Source: Hermodice carunculata (lineage: Eukaryota > Annelida > Polychaeta > Eunicida > Amphinomidae). From it: 64,000 nt of DNA. The DNA is taken from NCBI GenBank assembly GCA_964020975.1, contig OZ026622.1:54230518-54294517 (forward strand). The letters run 5' to 3'. Shown piece by piece: positions 49,270 to 62,568 of the stretch. The translations under genes and the position numbers were made by a program. The notes below the pieces were generated by a model, which was not told the DNA's origin, did no database searches, and saw only the letters and a program-made list of their open reading frames with translations. How positions within the stretch are numbered: the stretch's first letter is position 1; each line of letters starts with the position of its first letter.

Positions 49270-52200
49270 CTAGAACATGAGCAAATTAATTCTCATTTAT
49301 TTCTTTCATATTTTTCATTTCTTCTTATACAGTTCCAGATGAGGTTTTTGGGTCAGTTAATTCAACTTAATTGTAAAATAAGGATATGGCTTCAAATTAA
49401 TAGTAAACATTCAGTTTAACATGCCTTGACAACTGTTTCATCAACTGATGTCTATTGTCTAGTCAATTTTGTTATCAGTGTTTAGACAAGAGTAATAGTG
49501 AACCTGTTCTTATAACTTTTTTTATTATCTCCTATCTTAATCTTTTGAAATCTTTCAGATGTGTGTTAAGCCACAGGGCTGGAACACCAATATATAAACC
49601 CAAGTATTTCCTGTTAAGAACTACCAGAAATCGTCCAGTGTCATCAATGCTGTCTGCAGCTTTTTCACATGAAGAATAAAGTGTTGTGAACCTGCCTTTC
49701 TGCAGGAAACTGTATAGGGTTCAATCTAAGGACAGTGACAAAACTGGCAACTGATATTCCAGATGTAATACTGAAGAACAATTAAGAGAGCTGTGTGAAC
49801 AGCCTGTCCTAAGCTGACCTTGACATTCAACCCATATTAAGTCCAACTCTGGTCTAGGGAATGAGGGTTTTTTCGACAGGAAGTCAAAAATGTGACTTTC
49901 CATCCAAAACCCTATTAATGTTACAAAATAATCAACAGGAATATATGCATTCACTGACTGGTACCCACATTGAAAAATTTGTTAAAAATCAGGGATCGAG
50001 ATTATAACCACTTGGGAAATACATTTCTTTGAGCTTTAATTCCACAAGCTACATTTTTACCAAGTTTCAGATGAATCTTAGATACGGTTTTGGAGTAGCA
50101 GTCAAAAATAGCTTAGGACACAAAATTTATGAAAAAATTAGAAAAAATGGAGCACCACCTATTGAAGGAATTAAGGTCTAGGGGTCCACCGAAGTGTCCA
50201 TGCCATTTTGAAGCAACTGATTTGGTGGTTTTGGAAAAGATTTTTCTCAATTTTGCAAAAATACCCCCCCCCCAAAAAGAAGAAATTAACAAAAAATTTT
50301 AACAGTCACTGGAGTATGACCATTTGAACAAAATTAGTGGCCACCCACCCAAGGTACAGCCACACCAAGTTTGAAGTGAATCTTGATGACAGTTTTGGAA
50401 AAGTAAAAAATGTGACTTACCCATGGCAATTCCAATTGACTTGCACTGTGATTAATGGGAATGTATGCATTAACCAAAAAGTACCCAAACTGAAAACTTT
50501 GTTACCAATCAGAGATGTGCAATATCACCACCTAGTGAACAACTTAGTTTGACCTTTCCACAAGCTTCACTTCCACTGAGTTTCAGAAGAATCTAAGTGG
50601 TAGTTTTGGAGAAGTAAAAAATAGCTTTACAACACAAAAATTTATCACAAAATAGGAAAACATTACAGAGCCACCTGGTGAACAAATTAAGGTCCACGGG
50701 ACCCCAGAAGTGTTCCTGTGCACTTTGGAACAATTGGCTAAAAAAAATAATAATAAAAAGAGGTCTTTATCATGGTAGGTTACACTAAGAAAATATAAGG
50801 GATCAGTAAGTGAGCAGCTTTGCTGATGGTACTGTCAGTGTACTGTGTCCAGAGTCTGCCTCAGACAGCTGCTGAAAACGGACCCTACAGGGTTAACAAT
50901 CCCCCTCCAATGACTGGAACCCTACAGGGCTAAACAATACCCCTCAAATGGCTGGGACCCCACAGGGCTAAACAATCCCCCTCCAATGACTGGGACCCTA
51001 CAGGGTTAAACAATACCCCTCCAATGACTGGGACCCTACAGGGTCAAACAATCCCCCTCCAATGACTGGGACCCCACAGGGTTAAACAATCCCCCTCCAA
51101 TGACATCATCAAATGCAGTTCTGCCACTCCATGCACACAACAGACCAGTCTTACCTTCATACTTTGTATCATATGTTTTGTTGTGGAAGCCTGTCCCACC
51201 CACCAGGATGGCAGAGTACATGCTGGGAGAAAACTCTGCAAACAGGCACAACACAACTGTTTCAAGATGACTGACTCAATGGCTGTGTCTATTGCACCCT
51301 ATACAGAAGACCACCTGCCATATATGACCACTTCTGGCAGAATTATCAAGCATTGCTTTGAAAAACGACCCCGCGGGCAGGTCCAAATGTGGTCAAACAA
51401 AGCAGGTCCTCTCAATGGAGGTCACATAACATGGAAAAATAGCACTAGGAATCAAATATTGTCTTAAAAGGCAGGTGGTCTTTTACCAGAGTGGTCTGTG
51501 AAAGGAGAGGCTACCGTAGCAAGTATTCATACAATAATACTATACATACACTTTACAGAGAATTACCATAACCTTCAAAAATTCAAATTCTAAACTTGTA
51601 GTCTTAAACAAATTTTCCATAAATATATTTTTAGTCCTCTTTGAATTTATTACAAAGTTTCTGATTTTAACAATAACCATTTACCTAGATTTAAGGCAGG
51701 GATTATGTATTCACACCCTTCATAAACAGAACTTCATTCAGGTACCAATGTCCTGAGACTCAAGTTAGCGTCATTACCAATGTTTACAAGTCATGACTCC
51801 TAGACCTTTAATTACTACCATAGGGTATGGAATGAGTTAATATAATTAACCCCCTTGTGACACTAATGGCTTTGAGCCAAAGTGTGTGCTCTTTGGGCCT
51901 TCAGGCTTAAAATTACATGTATGCAGACGGGTGGTGACAGTTTTGAGAGCCACAAGGGCTGCTGGATGTACAAACACTTACCGTAAGACTGGATCATGCC
52001 CATGCACCGTATGGAGGAATTGTGCCTGTATATGACAGTCAGGGGTTGCCTGGTGTTTGTATCCAGTACTACAATATGTCCGCTGGCAGTGCCCACCCAC
52101 AGTATACTGTTTTTCTGTAGCAGTAGGGAGGTGACACGCACCATGTAGGTAGCCTCATCTTCCCGGTCTTCTGCTTGACCCATACCTGTCTTGGTCCTGC

Positions 52201-52394
52201 TCAAAAATATTAGAAGAATCTCTGTGAGTGGTGACATCTGGTGGCTTCTACGTGGCTTGTGTTTAACAGGTGTGAAAAGGAACCTCCAATTAGTGGTACC
52301 ACCTAGTGGTCCAAGTGTCTCTTGGCTTAAGTTGTCATTATCAGGTATATTGTTTGTGCAATAAAGATTTACAGCTCAGAAGCCTGCTTGGCTG

Positions 52395-52425
<31 letters not shown>

Positions 52426-55400
52426 ACAAAAAAACAAAAACAAAACAATACTGAAGAATAATGAGGCGTGCCAGATGTTGTAATCTACACAGTAGCAGAA
52501 TGTTCATCCAGGATCACATCATCTTTTAACTAATAAATGAAGCTAGATTTGTTGATCCTCATCTGGATCCATGGCCAACAGTTGGATACCAGATGGAACC
52601 TACCTGTGGTGCCACCTACAGTTGATAAACCCATTTACTAGATTATATGATGCAATTACGTGTTATCATGGTCATAATCGGCCTTTCATTTTTCTCAGTT
52701 TTGCCCCAAAGTTTTACACACTGGAGCTTCTGTGCAACACTTCTGATTAATCCACAACATGCCTCCAAATTTAAGGCTATTTAGTGGTAATTGTCATTGA
52801 TATTATTGCTGTACAATTTGACCAATAAAGTTGGTATATTGATATGACTTACATTGTTGTGTGTTTTGTGGTACAAAGGTATTTGGTCATTTTTGTTTTA
52901 ATGCTAGAGATGTGAACAGTGAAAAAATACTTGCCTTTTACAACTGTGCCAAGCTGTACTTCCCTATAGAAATACAGTTGGCACTAGCAGCTTCAGTTGG
53001 TTATCCAATGGCTCTATTGCAAAAGCTAAACAGCATGAAGCCAAAACTGTGGCTCTATCATCGACTAAATTATGTAAGCATGTACATGTACCTGTGTGTA
53101 GATCAAAGGTTTCATGTCCCATTACATATAACAACAAATTATACAATAGATATTTACTTGATGACTGCATCAATGTTGACCCAGTGACCTGGATACTTTT
53201 TGTTCAGTTGCCACATCTCGACTGCAGAGTATCCCTTCTTGCTGAGGAATATGGTGCGACCCTGAACTGCAATGTTTGACACCAACCCTGGCCTCACACT
53301 GAGAACAAACAAATACAATCTTACTTCCAAGAAATTATCAAATTCATGATATAAAATGTTTTGTAGGGGCTTTAATTCACAATTGTGGCACAAAAATACC
53401 TGGGAGGAAATAAGTCTTTTAACAAAGTAAAATTCAGGTTTTCGGAAGTCAAGGATGCCTCCACTTGTTAGCATTTTACATGTGACACAAGCTTCTGTAC
53501 TGATGCCAAGCACTATAGAAGGAACTTAAAACCCAAGCTAAGTCCATGCATATGGAACACCAGTCTCATTCACAGGACCAGTGTATGCCTGGTTGGACTG
53601 TTAGCCTTCAATTATCATTTGTTTAAAGTTAAGTTAAAAACTGTGCAATCTACTTTGACTCCTTTTGGTAATTTTGTTGAAAACATTTCTCACACTATTC
53701 CATGTACTAAATTTCATTATAGTGTTCCAGATGTCATTGTACCTGGTAGTCACAAATATCTTACTATACTTGGCTCTTGAACATTTAATATTCCCCATTC
53801 AAAACCAGTGAAATGTCGAGAGCACTAGTGCCTCTACTGGCAGCATAATGAACTACATTTTTAAGATCCAGAACAAGGCTGGGGTGGGCTGTCTTCAACG
53901 ACAAAGTTTGCTGGGTATCTATGCTGACAAAGTTCACCAGCTTCTATTGTATGGGTGTTTTTGTACCAGGAGCTGGTACAAATTAAATGACAAGCGAAAT
54001 GTTACTTGGAAAAAATCAGGCTTAGGTTGACAAAATACATGCACTAGATATAAACTGGGATTGTTTGTGAACTGCAATCGTTCAATTAGTTGACAAAATA
54101 CAAGCAATGGATACTACAGTGGTCCCTGTCACCAGAGACCACCCCTATGGCAAAAAAAAAGTGGTCTTATGAGACAGGTGGTCTTTAACGACAGGTAAAT
54201 TAACATGGGAAGTATAGGACTTGGAAATCTGAAAAGTGGTCTCTCATGAGAGGGTGGTCTGTAGTATGAATTAATACAAACTTGACTATGGTATCAGTGA
54301 GTCACATTTTGCACAGGATAAAACTACTGATTTGATTTTAACGGTGTCATTTTTTACAATTTGCTGCTTTCTGCACTACAAAAAGCCAGCTGGAAGTCAT
54401 AATGGTGGCAGATCTCCAGTACACAAACTTGTGAATAAAGGCTGGCCTGCTGAATGGTTCTTATCCCAAATCTATATACATGTATCTTAAATTATCTCAT
54501 CAATGGTCTTGACATTATAAAATACCATGTTTTGTTCCAGTTCTAGTCAATTATCAGTAAACTGTGTAAAGTTCCCTACTTGTATTTGATTAAATCAGAA
54601 AAATGGGTTGAAAATGGGTTGTGGAAAAAAAAGCTGAAAATCCCAAACTCATCAAAACTTCCTACAAAAAATGTCTCCTCAAGTTGTGTATGTTAATCAT
54701 GATATTTCAGAAACTTTGCACAGATATGATACCCGTGGATGATACTGAAACATTTTACCAGCTGTGACAGATTCATTCTTATATGCAGTTTGCATTATGG
54801 CATTAAAAATGTTTCACTACTCAGTGTGGAGGCCCATGAACATAACAGTAAAACAGGGCTAACTAGTCCATTTCAGCCTCAATTTGAATTGTAACAATAA
54901 TAGTTCAACATGGCCACTGACAGAGGCACCTGTGTTCTCAAAATGTCTTTTGTAATGCATTATGGCAACTGATGGAGGCACCTGTGTTCTCAAAATGTCT
55001 TACTGTTATGATGCATCATGACCATTGGTAGAGGCACCTGCATTCTCAAAATGTCTTTTTGTTACGCATACAGTGTACAGACATTTGCGTGGATGGTTCT
55101 GCTGAACCGAAGGACAGTGCAAAATAACAGTCCATTTTAGATGTATGTTGTTACAATATTTTTTTTTAAAAAGATAGATAATTAAAGAAAGTGACATTTT
55201 TCCAGTCATTATTACAGTACAATATTAAATTTGTTTGAAAAGATAGATAATTAAAGCAGGTGACATTTCAAATTTTTGGTCATTAGTATGGGGCATATGT
55301 TACAAAATGGTAATCTATGGATCCCTTATACACACAGAAGCATGTGGTACACACCTGCCCACGTGCATAGTGGTATCCATGGTGACCAGTGGTTCCACCT

Positions 55401-57108
55401 TGACCACTACCACTCGGGTGCCACAGCCTATGTATAGCCGCCCTCCAGACATGGACATGCAACGCACAGGTTCATCAGACTTCCCCACCCCAATCAGGCG
55501 GGGCACCACATCCTCATCCTGAAACAACACACGTCTCTTGAAACAACTCAACATTTTCCTAATTGTCTAAAGGAAACTCATAGTACTTTTTTTCAGTCCT
55601 TCATCCTCACCCTCTCCCAGACAAAATACTTCCCAGCATCTCCATATGAGGACTTCCAAAATCCAGTTGACAGTGGGAAAATAAATTCATGAAAAAGCTG
55701 GTCAACTTAACCCTTTCTGCCTCAAATCATGCAAAAGCACCTGGATGTTAAATATTGTCTATCTCAATTGTTCCACTTCAATTTCTTGTCATAGAAAGCA
55801 TGTTCTGATTTTTTTTTTTTTTTTTTTAGATTGGCTGCATAGTTCTGAGAATCAAATTCCTTCTGTATATCAGTCAAAGTCAAAGTTGTAAAATATCAGC
55901 TCCTCCTAATCCTCAGCAATTCTATTATTTGGACTCTAATAAGAGAAACTTTCTTTGAGACCACATTTTGACTTGTGCTCAGGATGTTCTCTCAGAAGAA
56001 GGACCAGTGTGTTTCAAAATTATACCTGGAGGAGAACCTAGAAAGTAGAAGTTGTCCACCAGACACTGGCTTTAATTTAAAAGTGTTAATTGTTACAGGA
56101 TTGTAAAATGCCTGTCAACACCGAGTGGTGGCTACATGTAAACCCTTACCACAAGCAGGCCGTTGGTGTCGTAATACGCCAGCTGTCCATTGGCCAGCCC
56201 TGCGAACACATAATCACAGCTGAATCTGTAATCAAACACAAACATTCAATTTTAGCTAGTGTCATCATGCAAAATAGATGATATCTTCCCTCCTCCCCTC
56301 CCAAGAAAACAAATCTGAAATACCAGCTATGGAGAATCAATAAAATGCGTGGACAGTGATATGCACCTTGGGAGCAGAATTGGAAGTGATCGATCATGTC
56401 ATTGGTGATATGTACAGTAGGTGCAACTAATTGCTAGCTCAATTCACCAAAGCTGTCTCAGATGCCAAATGTAAACTACATGTATTCAAAACTTTTTGTA
56501 TGTGATTGTATGGGTGCATTCTATGGGACTTCTCTGATCCTTATGTAGAAGGATTTTATACAGCTTGGCGCAAATGTATTCACCCGATTTTATACAGCTT
56601 GGCGCAAATGTATTCACAGAATGTTGGGCATTCCGTATAATACGTATTGCAGATTATTCAACTTGTTGTGCAGGGGATTATTGGTTGAATCCCACCTGCA
56701 TATCAGATTTCATAAATTTTCTTCTTTTTTTTTTTTGCAGTGTAGTGTCAGTAGTAATTTTTTGCAGCAAACTAGCTCTTCAGGAAATTAGACCTAGGAC
56801 TTGCAACAGTTTGAATATCATCTGTGCCAATATTGTTTACCCAAATGGAAACTGCCAAATCTTGAGACATTTCAGCTCTACCAAAATACATGTAAAAAGC
56901 ATCTTCAGGGGACGACTTCACATCTGCTGGTGTAATCTCCAAATTGATCACCATGAGGGACAGAAATGATTTCACAGTACTTTCACGAGATGAAATTGAC
57001 AAGATTGTATTTTTCATATGTACAGGGTAAGCTCACTAGTCATGGAGAGATGTTTTGATATAATCTAACCAGCTTTGTATTCCAATTGTACACCTTTTGT
57101 TCGAATAA

Positions 57109-57171
<63 letters not shown>

Positions 57172-57670
57172 TGTATTAGTCTAATTGGCTTTGTCTTTGC
57201 CTCAGGTGCCTTTGAGTCAAATGTCAGCAAAACAAGTAGCTGATATCCTCCACCCACAATAATCATGGTCGTAAATACACGGTGTACATTTGTGTATTGT
57301 AGTACATAAACTGTGAAAAGTTTCTGTTGGTGGTAACATGGAAATAAAGACTGAGAACCTGTGTTGATTAATTAATTAGTGAAACAAAGTAATCAGCCAA
57401 ACAAATTCATGCTTATGCATACCTACCTGAAATCTACCAACCATGAAAATTTCAAAGGGCAGCATTTATAGTTGCAAAGATATGGCCTGGACAAATTTGT
57501 TTCAGATCTGGAGGTTGCTTAATGAACTTTGTGGATTAATTAATTCATGAAAGTAATTCGGCACACAAAACAATGCCTATGCACACCTACTACCTTAGAT
57601 GTACCAGCCCTATAAATTTCAAAGGGTTGGCATTTCTAGTTTAGAATAGAAGATGTAGCCCAGACCAAAT

Positions 57671-57701
<31 letters not shown>

Positions 57702-60700
57702 CTGTAGGTGGGTGGGTGGGGCTAAAATTCCTATGTTTTTACAAGAATAAACTTTAGTTTAATTCTAAACTCTTTCTGAATTTTTTGTTGCATATCATTA
57801 TTCTAGGCTACCAAATGTTATTGGATAAATTTGTTGGGTTTTTGACCAGTTAGGCGGGCAACACAAATTTATGTTTTGAGAAGCTCTTGCACTTGGACAG
57901 GCGCATTGCAGAGAACGTTAAATTTCATGGAAGCTTACAATTTAATTTGTATCTTTCATGTATCACCAGAAATTATTCAATATTAAACAAATATCACTTA
58001 ATTAGGAGGCACCTTAGGTCAGGACACTTAAATTGGACTGAACGAAAAAAAGCAGATTACTGTTCACATGCCATCCATTCTCCTTTGGGCCTAAACCATA
58101 ATATGAGCAGGGTTGACTGGCAAAATTTCCCATGTTCCAAACATGCCTGAAGGCCTGATATAATTGAAAATCTATTCAAGTTGAAATGGGAATGATAGGC
58201 CTCCAGTTTGTCAATTTGATTTAATGAGAACAGACTCCTGTTTTCATGTATGTAGGCCTATCTCAGTCTCAAGTGTCTTTAGTCTATGTTGCTTCCCCTG
58301 AACAGACAAACACAAATTTCACTCCTGTTTCTATTAATTTGGCTTTACACCCAACTGAACCATTCACAAATTCAACGCTACTGAAAGTGGACAAACCAAT
58401 GGATTATACATTGTCTGACTGTAAAAACTCTGGATTTGTGGAGAACAATGAATTGCCAATGTCAATTGAAGAACAGTTTGTTCTGGACGAATTGTCGGAT
58501 TGTTCAGGTGACATAACGAACAATTTCAAATTGTCAGAAACTGAATCAGGGTTTTATAAATACCAATCTAGTCACTAAAATGCACCAGAATGCACATTTT
58601 TAACTCTTGTTTTTAATTTTTCCCAGGGGAGCATGCCCTAAGCCCCTCCAGACGAACTCCACGCCTTCAATGCTCATGTGGCCTCAGACCTTAGCCCCCA
58701 AGCTCCAAATAAATTCCTACACCTATGTGCTCAATGGACCAATGTTACTGGAAACAGTCAACTAACTGAATATAGTGAAACTTGTCTTGAGGGACCACCC
58801 ACAGGACCTGTGAAAAATGGTCCTGTCTGACAGGTGGTCCTTAAGGCAGGCAAAATTAAACTAAAGAGTGCTAATGGGGTTGTTGAGACTGGCCCTTCCG
58901 CACAGGTGGTCCCTTAGCAGAGGTGGGCTCATAGGCAGGTTCTATTGTACTAAATAGAGTACAAAATAGTACGCACCCTGAGTGGTGGAGCAGACAGAGC
59001 ACAGCGTCTGGTAGCTTGTTGAGGTAGTGTCTGCAGCAGTGTTTCCACGTGTCATACACCCATATACGGCCTGACTGGGAACCTACCAGCATGCTGCTCT
59101 GTCCCACCACAGCCATGCACAGGATGCGGGTCCTGTCCTTAAACATCATGCCCTGAAAAGTACACAGGAAATGTTTGATACAAATACAGGGTACCAGACA
59201 GCATCTGCTCACTGTCCTGCTGTGATTCTTTGCTGTCAACTCCATTTTTATTCTGTTTTAACACATAGACTAAACGGGGAACAAAAACAATTTTATTGGC
59301 ACCGCTGATTCCATGTTTGTCAAAAAAGTACTAATTTAAAGTTCTTATTTATAGCTGCAGAACGGTCATGTCTATTAAAACATCTGTGTTGCTAATTTTA
59401 AACTTTCTCATCATAATCTGGTTCCATGTTTTACCTTTCTTGCTGCATAGACAGACTTCTCACCACGGTACCTTTTCTTTTTTCTGACACTATGGCAATA
59501 TAAATTTAAACCTGTTCGAAGCAGCAATAGAAATCAGTTTTACTGATTAGTGAGTTGGTTTGTCTATGCAGGCAAAATCTTTTTCCCCTTGAGTAACACT
59601 GATCTTAAGACTGAGTCAACAGCTTTCATTGCTGTGGGTTGGAAACTTGCTCTTGACCTGGAGCACATTATCTTAGGTCTTTACTTCATATGTAGCCACA
59701 GGGAATCACAATCGGCACCACTTTATATCTTTACCCATTTTACATTCAAAATGAAATGAAACAACATGTTTATGTGTGCATTTCTATCCAATCAATATCA
59801 GTAAAACAAAATGGACAGCTGGGACAACCTTCCTATCAAACTCTCTAGCAACCAGTTGGCTGTAATTTGCTAGAAAAAGTGGCGCCACCGAGGACACACA
59901 AAAAGCAATCATAAATCTAGGCTTACGCTGCTACCATGTAAGCTTATTCAGAATGGATATATTTGACTTGATTGGAAAAACATCATTGCATATTTTCAAC
60001 CAAGTTGACTAAACTAATGAAAATGTCAGCATATCTAAGAACTCTAGAGCAGTGTGACTTATTAGCCTGCTTATCTTTTTTTATGTGAATATCGCCTTGA
60101 GTTTGCATATATGTGAATATCGACTTGAGTTTGCATTTTGGAAAATGGCGTCATATTTGAATGACAGTCATCAGTTCAAGTATGTACGTTTTTGCTTGAA
60201 ATATTTATATTGTTTTATTATGAATGGGAGAAAAAAATCATGATGACTGTGCCGGGGGGGGGGGGGGGGGGGATGGATTAAGGTGACATCACCTCAAACA
60301 GATCACCAGGAGGCTTCAAATTGTTTTTCATTACTGCTGAAATTAGTCAAAAACACCAAAACAGACAAACATTTGATCACCAGCTGGTTTTGGCTTGTAG
60401 CAAGGAGAGGGTTAACTGTGATTCTGCTGCGGCTGCCCGAGGAGTCTGCACTAACCTGTGGTTCCTGCTGGTCCTGGGTGAGGTTCACCCAGGCCAGCTG
60501 AGCACTGTCCTTGTCCCCACTGGCCATCCACACCTCCACCTCATTCTCCCCGTAAGTCTGCAAACACACAACAAAACACACCTACACTGTCAATATGACA
60601 GGCTCGGCAAATCTCAACGTAACTCTCCAAATCTTGGGTGCAGTAATTCGCAAGCCGAGACATTCGGATTTGGTATGATCTGTATCTTGCATTGACTCTG

Positions 60701-62568
60701 GCATTTACTATTGAAAGCCTGCTGTGAAGACTCAGGTCCACCACCAAAGAATATCAACTACTGCTTTACTCCCCTGTGATTTAAGTGGCAGCACTGAATA
60801 GGCACTCACTTGGACGGCTAACTGTTTATCAGAGAGTAGTGCCTTGTCTTTGGAGCTAAGTTATGGCATTAAGTCTATAATGCAAACTTCTACTCATGAA
60901 AATATAGGTCTTAGTCTTTAGAAGTAAGCATTCAATAAAGCTGGCAATAAAATTAATGGTAGATGCTATAGACCAGTTTCTTTTTTCTTATTTATCTAAC
61001 TAGTAAAACCAACCTGACCACGCCTGCATGTACAATGTAGCATTCTATTTCAGCCCACTGAATCTAAACAATCTTTTCATTCAGGTTCAATAAAACTGCA
61101 AGATTTGGGGAATTGGGTTGGCGACAAAAAACATTGGTTTGGTCATGCTCTACTGAATACAAGATACTGTACTCAGCCTATTAATGATGAACCATATACT
61201 AAAAGATAATTTTGCTCAAATTTTGCTTATTTTTCGACATCTCTTTTACAAAACTGTTAGTCGAGAACTTTTTATTGGGGGGGGGGAATTATTTTTCATT
61301 GCAAAAAAACTACAAATTCATTTTTTGCTCACTTGCAGAACAAAACAATGCAAATGAGAGACTGTCCAATGAACAAGGTTTAAGTCAGAACTACTACCTT
61401 ACTTGCTAATAAATCAAAGCTAATATCACAAAGGAAAGATCACAAGGACATACGGAGTGAATTGACTTGATTTCGCTGCCAGCTACCCGGCTGCTTGTAC
61501 TTGGCCAACATGATGATGCAAAAAATATAAGAAAATAAGTCTGAGGCACTGTTTTGCCGGCAAAACATGTGACATAGCCCAGACCAAAGTGTTGCCTGCA
61601 GTAAGGGAAGGATAAGAGGTCCATCTGATGTGTTTAACCACTCACCCTCACCGCCATGGACTCCACTGTCAGATCCTTGGACACTGCTATCAGGCGCTTC
61701 AGACACAGCAGCTCTACAGAGCTCAGACTATTGAACACTTCTGTGGACTGAACACACAAACAAAATTTCAATCAAATATGCGAAAATTATCCTGTCCTTA
61801 CTCGAAAAACACTAAACTGTAAAGATGAAATTGACTGATATCACCAACAACCAATGACTTGGTTTCTTTTGAATGAATTGCTACAATATAATGCTGATAG
61901 TGTGTGCTGCCTGCCTGAAGTTGGATGTTTTTCTTTTTGTAAACACAGTTTTGTTCAACAGCCCAGTAATATGGAATAATGAGAAACTAAAGCTAAAGTA
62001 TGTTTATTCTACCTACAGGTCAGTTCCAACTTATATCAACAATTCAAACCCCATTAAAAAAAAAAAACACACAGTCATGCACTTGTACATTTTGTATTGT
62101 TTTAAAACAGAGATTGATGGTTAAACTTAGTAAACATAAAAAGGTCACACCAATTAATTTATCGACAAAAAGATATGCAACATCTAACCACTTGGTACAT
62201 TGACCTGCCGACCATTTTGTTTTACTTGGTGAGGTACTTAAAATCTTTTCCATTGGGATACCAGGCATATTCTCTCATGTTTTGAGCTAAATTTCAACTG
62301 AATTTGTACACTTTCCGGGAAGAAAAAAGATTATATCCTGACTTCAAACACTTACTTTAGGTCTGGCTTCAGGAATTTGTTGCACGCACTGTTCTATCAA
62401 GTCTTCCATATCTGGCCAAGGAGCGCTTCCATGATTAGTGATAGGATCCAGGGGTCGCCCTTTCACTACAGCTTCGTCAAGCTCATTTCTGAAATCCAGA
62501 TCTTCAAATGGGTGGCGCCCTCCAGTGATAAGCTCATACAGCAGGACTCCAAACGAATACACATCAGC
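49073..62568 (-). CDS. lrrk2: LRRK2-type kinase/WD40 protein, C-terminal ten exons (5' part beyond window)
   Basis: Exons in order are 62568-62356, 61747-61646, 60557-60456, 59152-58977, 56225-56150, 55518-55355, 53298-53158, 52196-51982, 51235-51155 and 49269-49073. They give 1,467 nt, 488 residues plus stop, all GT-AG and in phase. The first exon begins at the kinase subdomain IX motif ADVYSFG and ends at EARPK. The next matches the LRRK2 kinase-to-WD40 linker (FNSLSSVELLCL against human FDILNSAELVCL, from memory). WD40 blades include SSMLVGSQSGRIWVYD, VFAGLANGQLAYYDTNG and SILWVGTASGHIVVLDT. The C-terminal helix (GEHARRLEMEAKKRLEQQ) corresponds to the human one that packs on the kinase. 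LRRK2 is a large ROCO-family GTPase/kinase acting on Rab proteins at membranes; its LRR, ROC, COR and kinase N-lobe must lie right of 64,000. The tail is longer than human and acidic. Confidence 0.94.
49787..50750 (-). repeat. Inverted copy of the 39-42.7 kb repeat family
   Basis: The reverse strand ends gggttgaatgtcaaggtcag, then ggctgttcacacagct, and contains gattcacttcaaacttggtg words. It lies in the last intron of the LRRK2-type gene. Confidence 0.75.
50880..51105. repeat. About 37-bp minisatellite, six copies
   Basis: Unit ccccctccaatgactgggac, cctacagggttaaacaat. It ends about 50 bp before the donor of the exon at 51,155-51,235. Confidence 0.92.
51155..51235 (-). CDS. lrrk2: lrrk2-type exon: WD40
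   Basis: Acceptor tgcag, donor GAAG|gtaaga; 81 nt encoding FSPSMYSAILVGGTGFHNKT. Confidence 0.93.
51236..51981. other. LRRK2-type intron
   Basis: Contains a diffuse gaccacc/ggtggtctt repeat (51,300-51,510); otherwise nothing. Confidence 0.5.
51982..52196 (-). CDS. lrrk2: lrrk2-type exon: WD40
   Basis: Acceptor gagcag, donor TACG|gtaagt; encodes VTSLLLQKNSILWVGTASGH, then IVVLDTNTRQPLTVIY. Matches human VKTLCLQKNTALWIGTGGGH, recalled from memory. Confidence 0.96.
53158..53298 (-). CDS. lrrk2: lrrk2-type exon: WD40
   Basis: Acceptor tctcag, donor CAA|gtaaat; encodes RPGLVSNIAVQGRTIFLSKK, VEMWQLNKK and VNIDAVI. Confidence 0.92.
54905..55060. repeat. About 55-bp tandem repeat, three copies
   Basis: Unit agaggcacctgtgttctcaa, aatgtctt, and a catta/catgacc word. 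Confidence 0.85.
55355..55518 (-). CDS. lrrk2: lrrk2-type exon: WD40
   Basis: Acceptor tttcag, donor CAG|gtgtgt; encodes DEDVVPRLIGVGKSDEPVRC, GGRLYIGCGTRVVVVKVE and MHVG. Confidence 0.94.
55707..55760 (+). mobile_element. Single end of a TTAA-type MITE
   Basis: TTAA at 55,707-55,710 followed by ccctttctgcctcaaa, as at 9,607. No matching far end found. Confidence 0.4.
56150..56225 (-). CDS. lrrk2: lrrk2-type exon: WD40 (two possible acceptors)
   Basis: Donor GTG|gtaagg. It encodes CDYVFAGLANGQLAYYDTNG. Acceptors at 56225 (attacag) or 56219 (attcag) are six bases apart and both keep the frame; the longer form is drawn. Confidence 0.88.
57110..57168. repeat. (AT)n microsatellite
   Basis: About 29 AT dinucleotides. 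Confidence 0.97.
57887..58665 (+). mobile_element. Possible DNA-transposon remnant with two open frames
   Basis: Open frames at 57,887-58,150 (HLIRRHLRSGHLNWTERKKA, CSHAIHSPLG) and 58,246-58,578 (MSIEEQFVLDELSDCSGDIT) are followed directly by taaaatgcaccagaatgcac, the inverse of the 5,960-6,062 repeat, and ggggagcatgccctaagccc. I cannot assign the family. Open-frame codon use and the shared end motif suggest the 3' part of a degraded transposon. Confidence 0.35.
58977..59152 (-). CDS. lrrk2: lrrk2-type exon: WD40
   Basis: Acceptor tttcag, donor AGG|gtgcgt; 58 codons plus two bases. Contains RILCMAVVGQSSMLVGSQSG and LPDAVLCLLHHSG. Confidence 0.94.
60456..60557 (-). CDS. lrrk2: lrrk2-type exon: WD40 first strand region
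   Basis: Acceptor tgcag, donor CAG|gttagt; 34 codons including VEVWMASGDKDSAQLAWVNL, aligned with the human ASIWLGCGHTDRGQLSFLDL region. Confidence 0.93.
61646..61747 (-). CDS. lrrk2: lrrk2-type exon: kinase end and linker
   Basis: Acceptor ttcag, donor AGG|gtgagt; 34 codons, STEVFNSLSSVELLCLKRLI and VESMAVR. Confidence 0.95.
62356..62568 (-). CDS. lrrk2: lrrk2-type exon: kinase C-lobe
   Basis: Acceptor tttcag, donor AAA|gtaagt; 71 codons from ADVYSFGVLLYELITGG to EQCVQQIPEARPK. The partner exons with the DYG/APE motifs are outside the window. Confidence 0.95.

Larger units (their letters stand above)
52197..55354. other. LRRK2-type introns around the exon at 53,158-53,298
   Basis: C/A homopolymer near 52,396-52,445, an unassigned open frame at 53,848-54,030, a ggtggtct repeat at 54,117-54,270, and tandem repeats at 54,905-55,060 and 55,146-55,275. 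Confidence 0.5.
56226..58976. other. LRRK2-type intron (2.75 kb)
   Basis: A 31-bp tandem duplication (56,552-56,618), (AT)n at 57,110-57,168, (TG)n at 57,674-57,701, and a transposon-like stretch at 57,870-58,665. Confidence 0.6.
59153..62355. other. LRRK2-type introns around the exons at 60,456 and 61,646
   Basis: A poly-G run at about 60,255-60,272 and short open frames only. No element recognised. Confidence 0.5.

Noticed and set aside
53848-54030. 60-codon plus-strand frame (FKIQNKAGVGCLQRQSLLGI)
   Set aside because: No recognisable family and no transcript context; antisense within an LRRK2-type intron.
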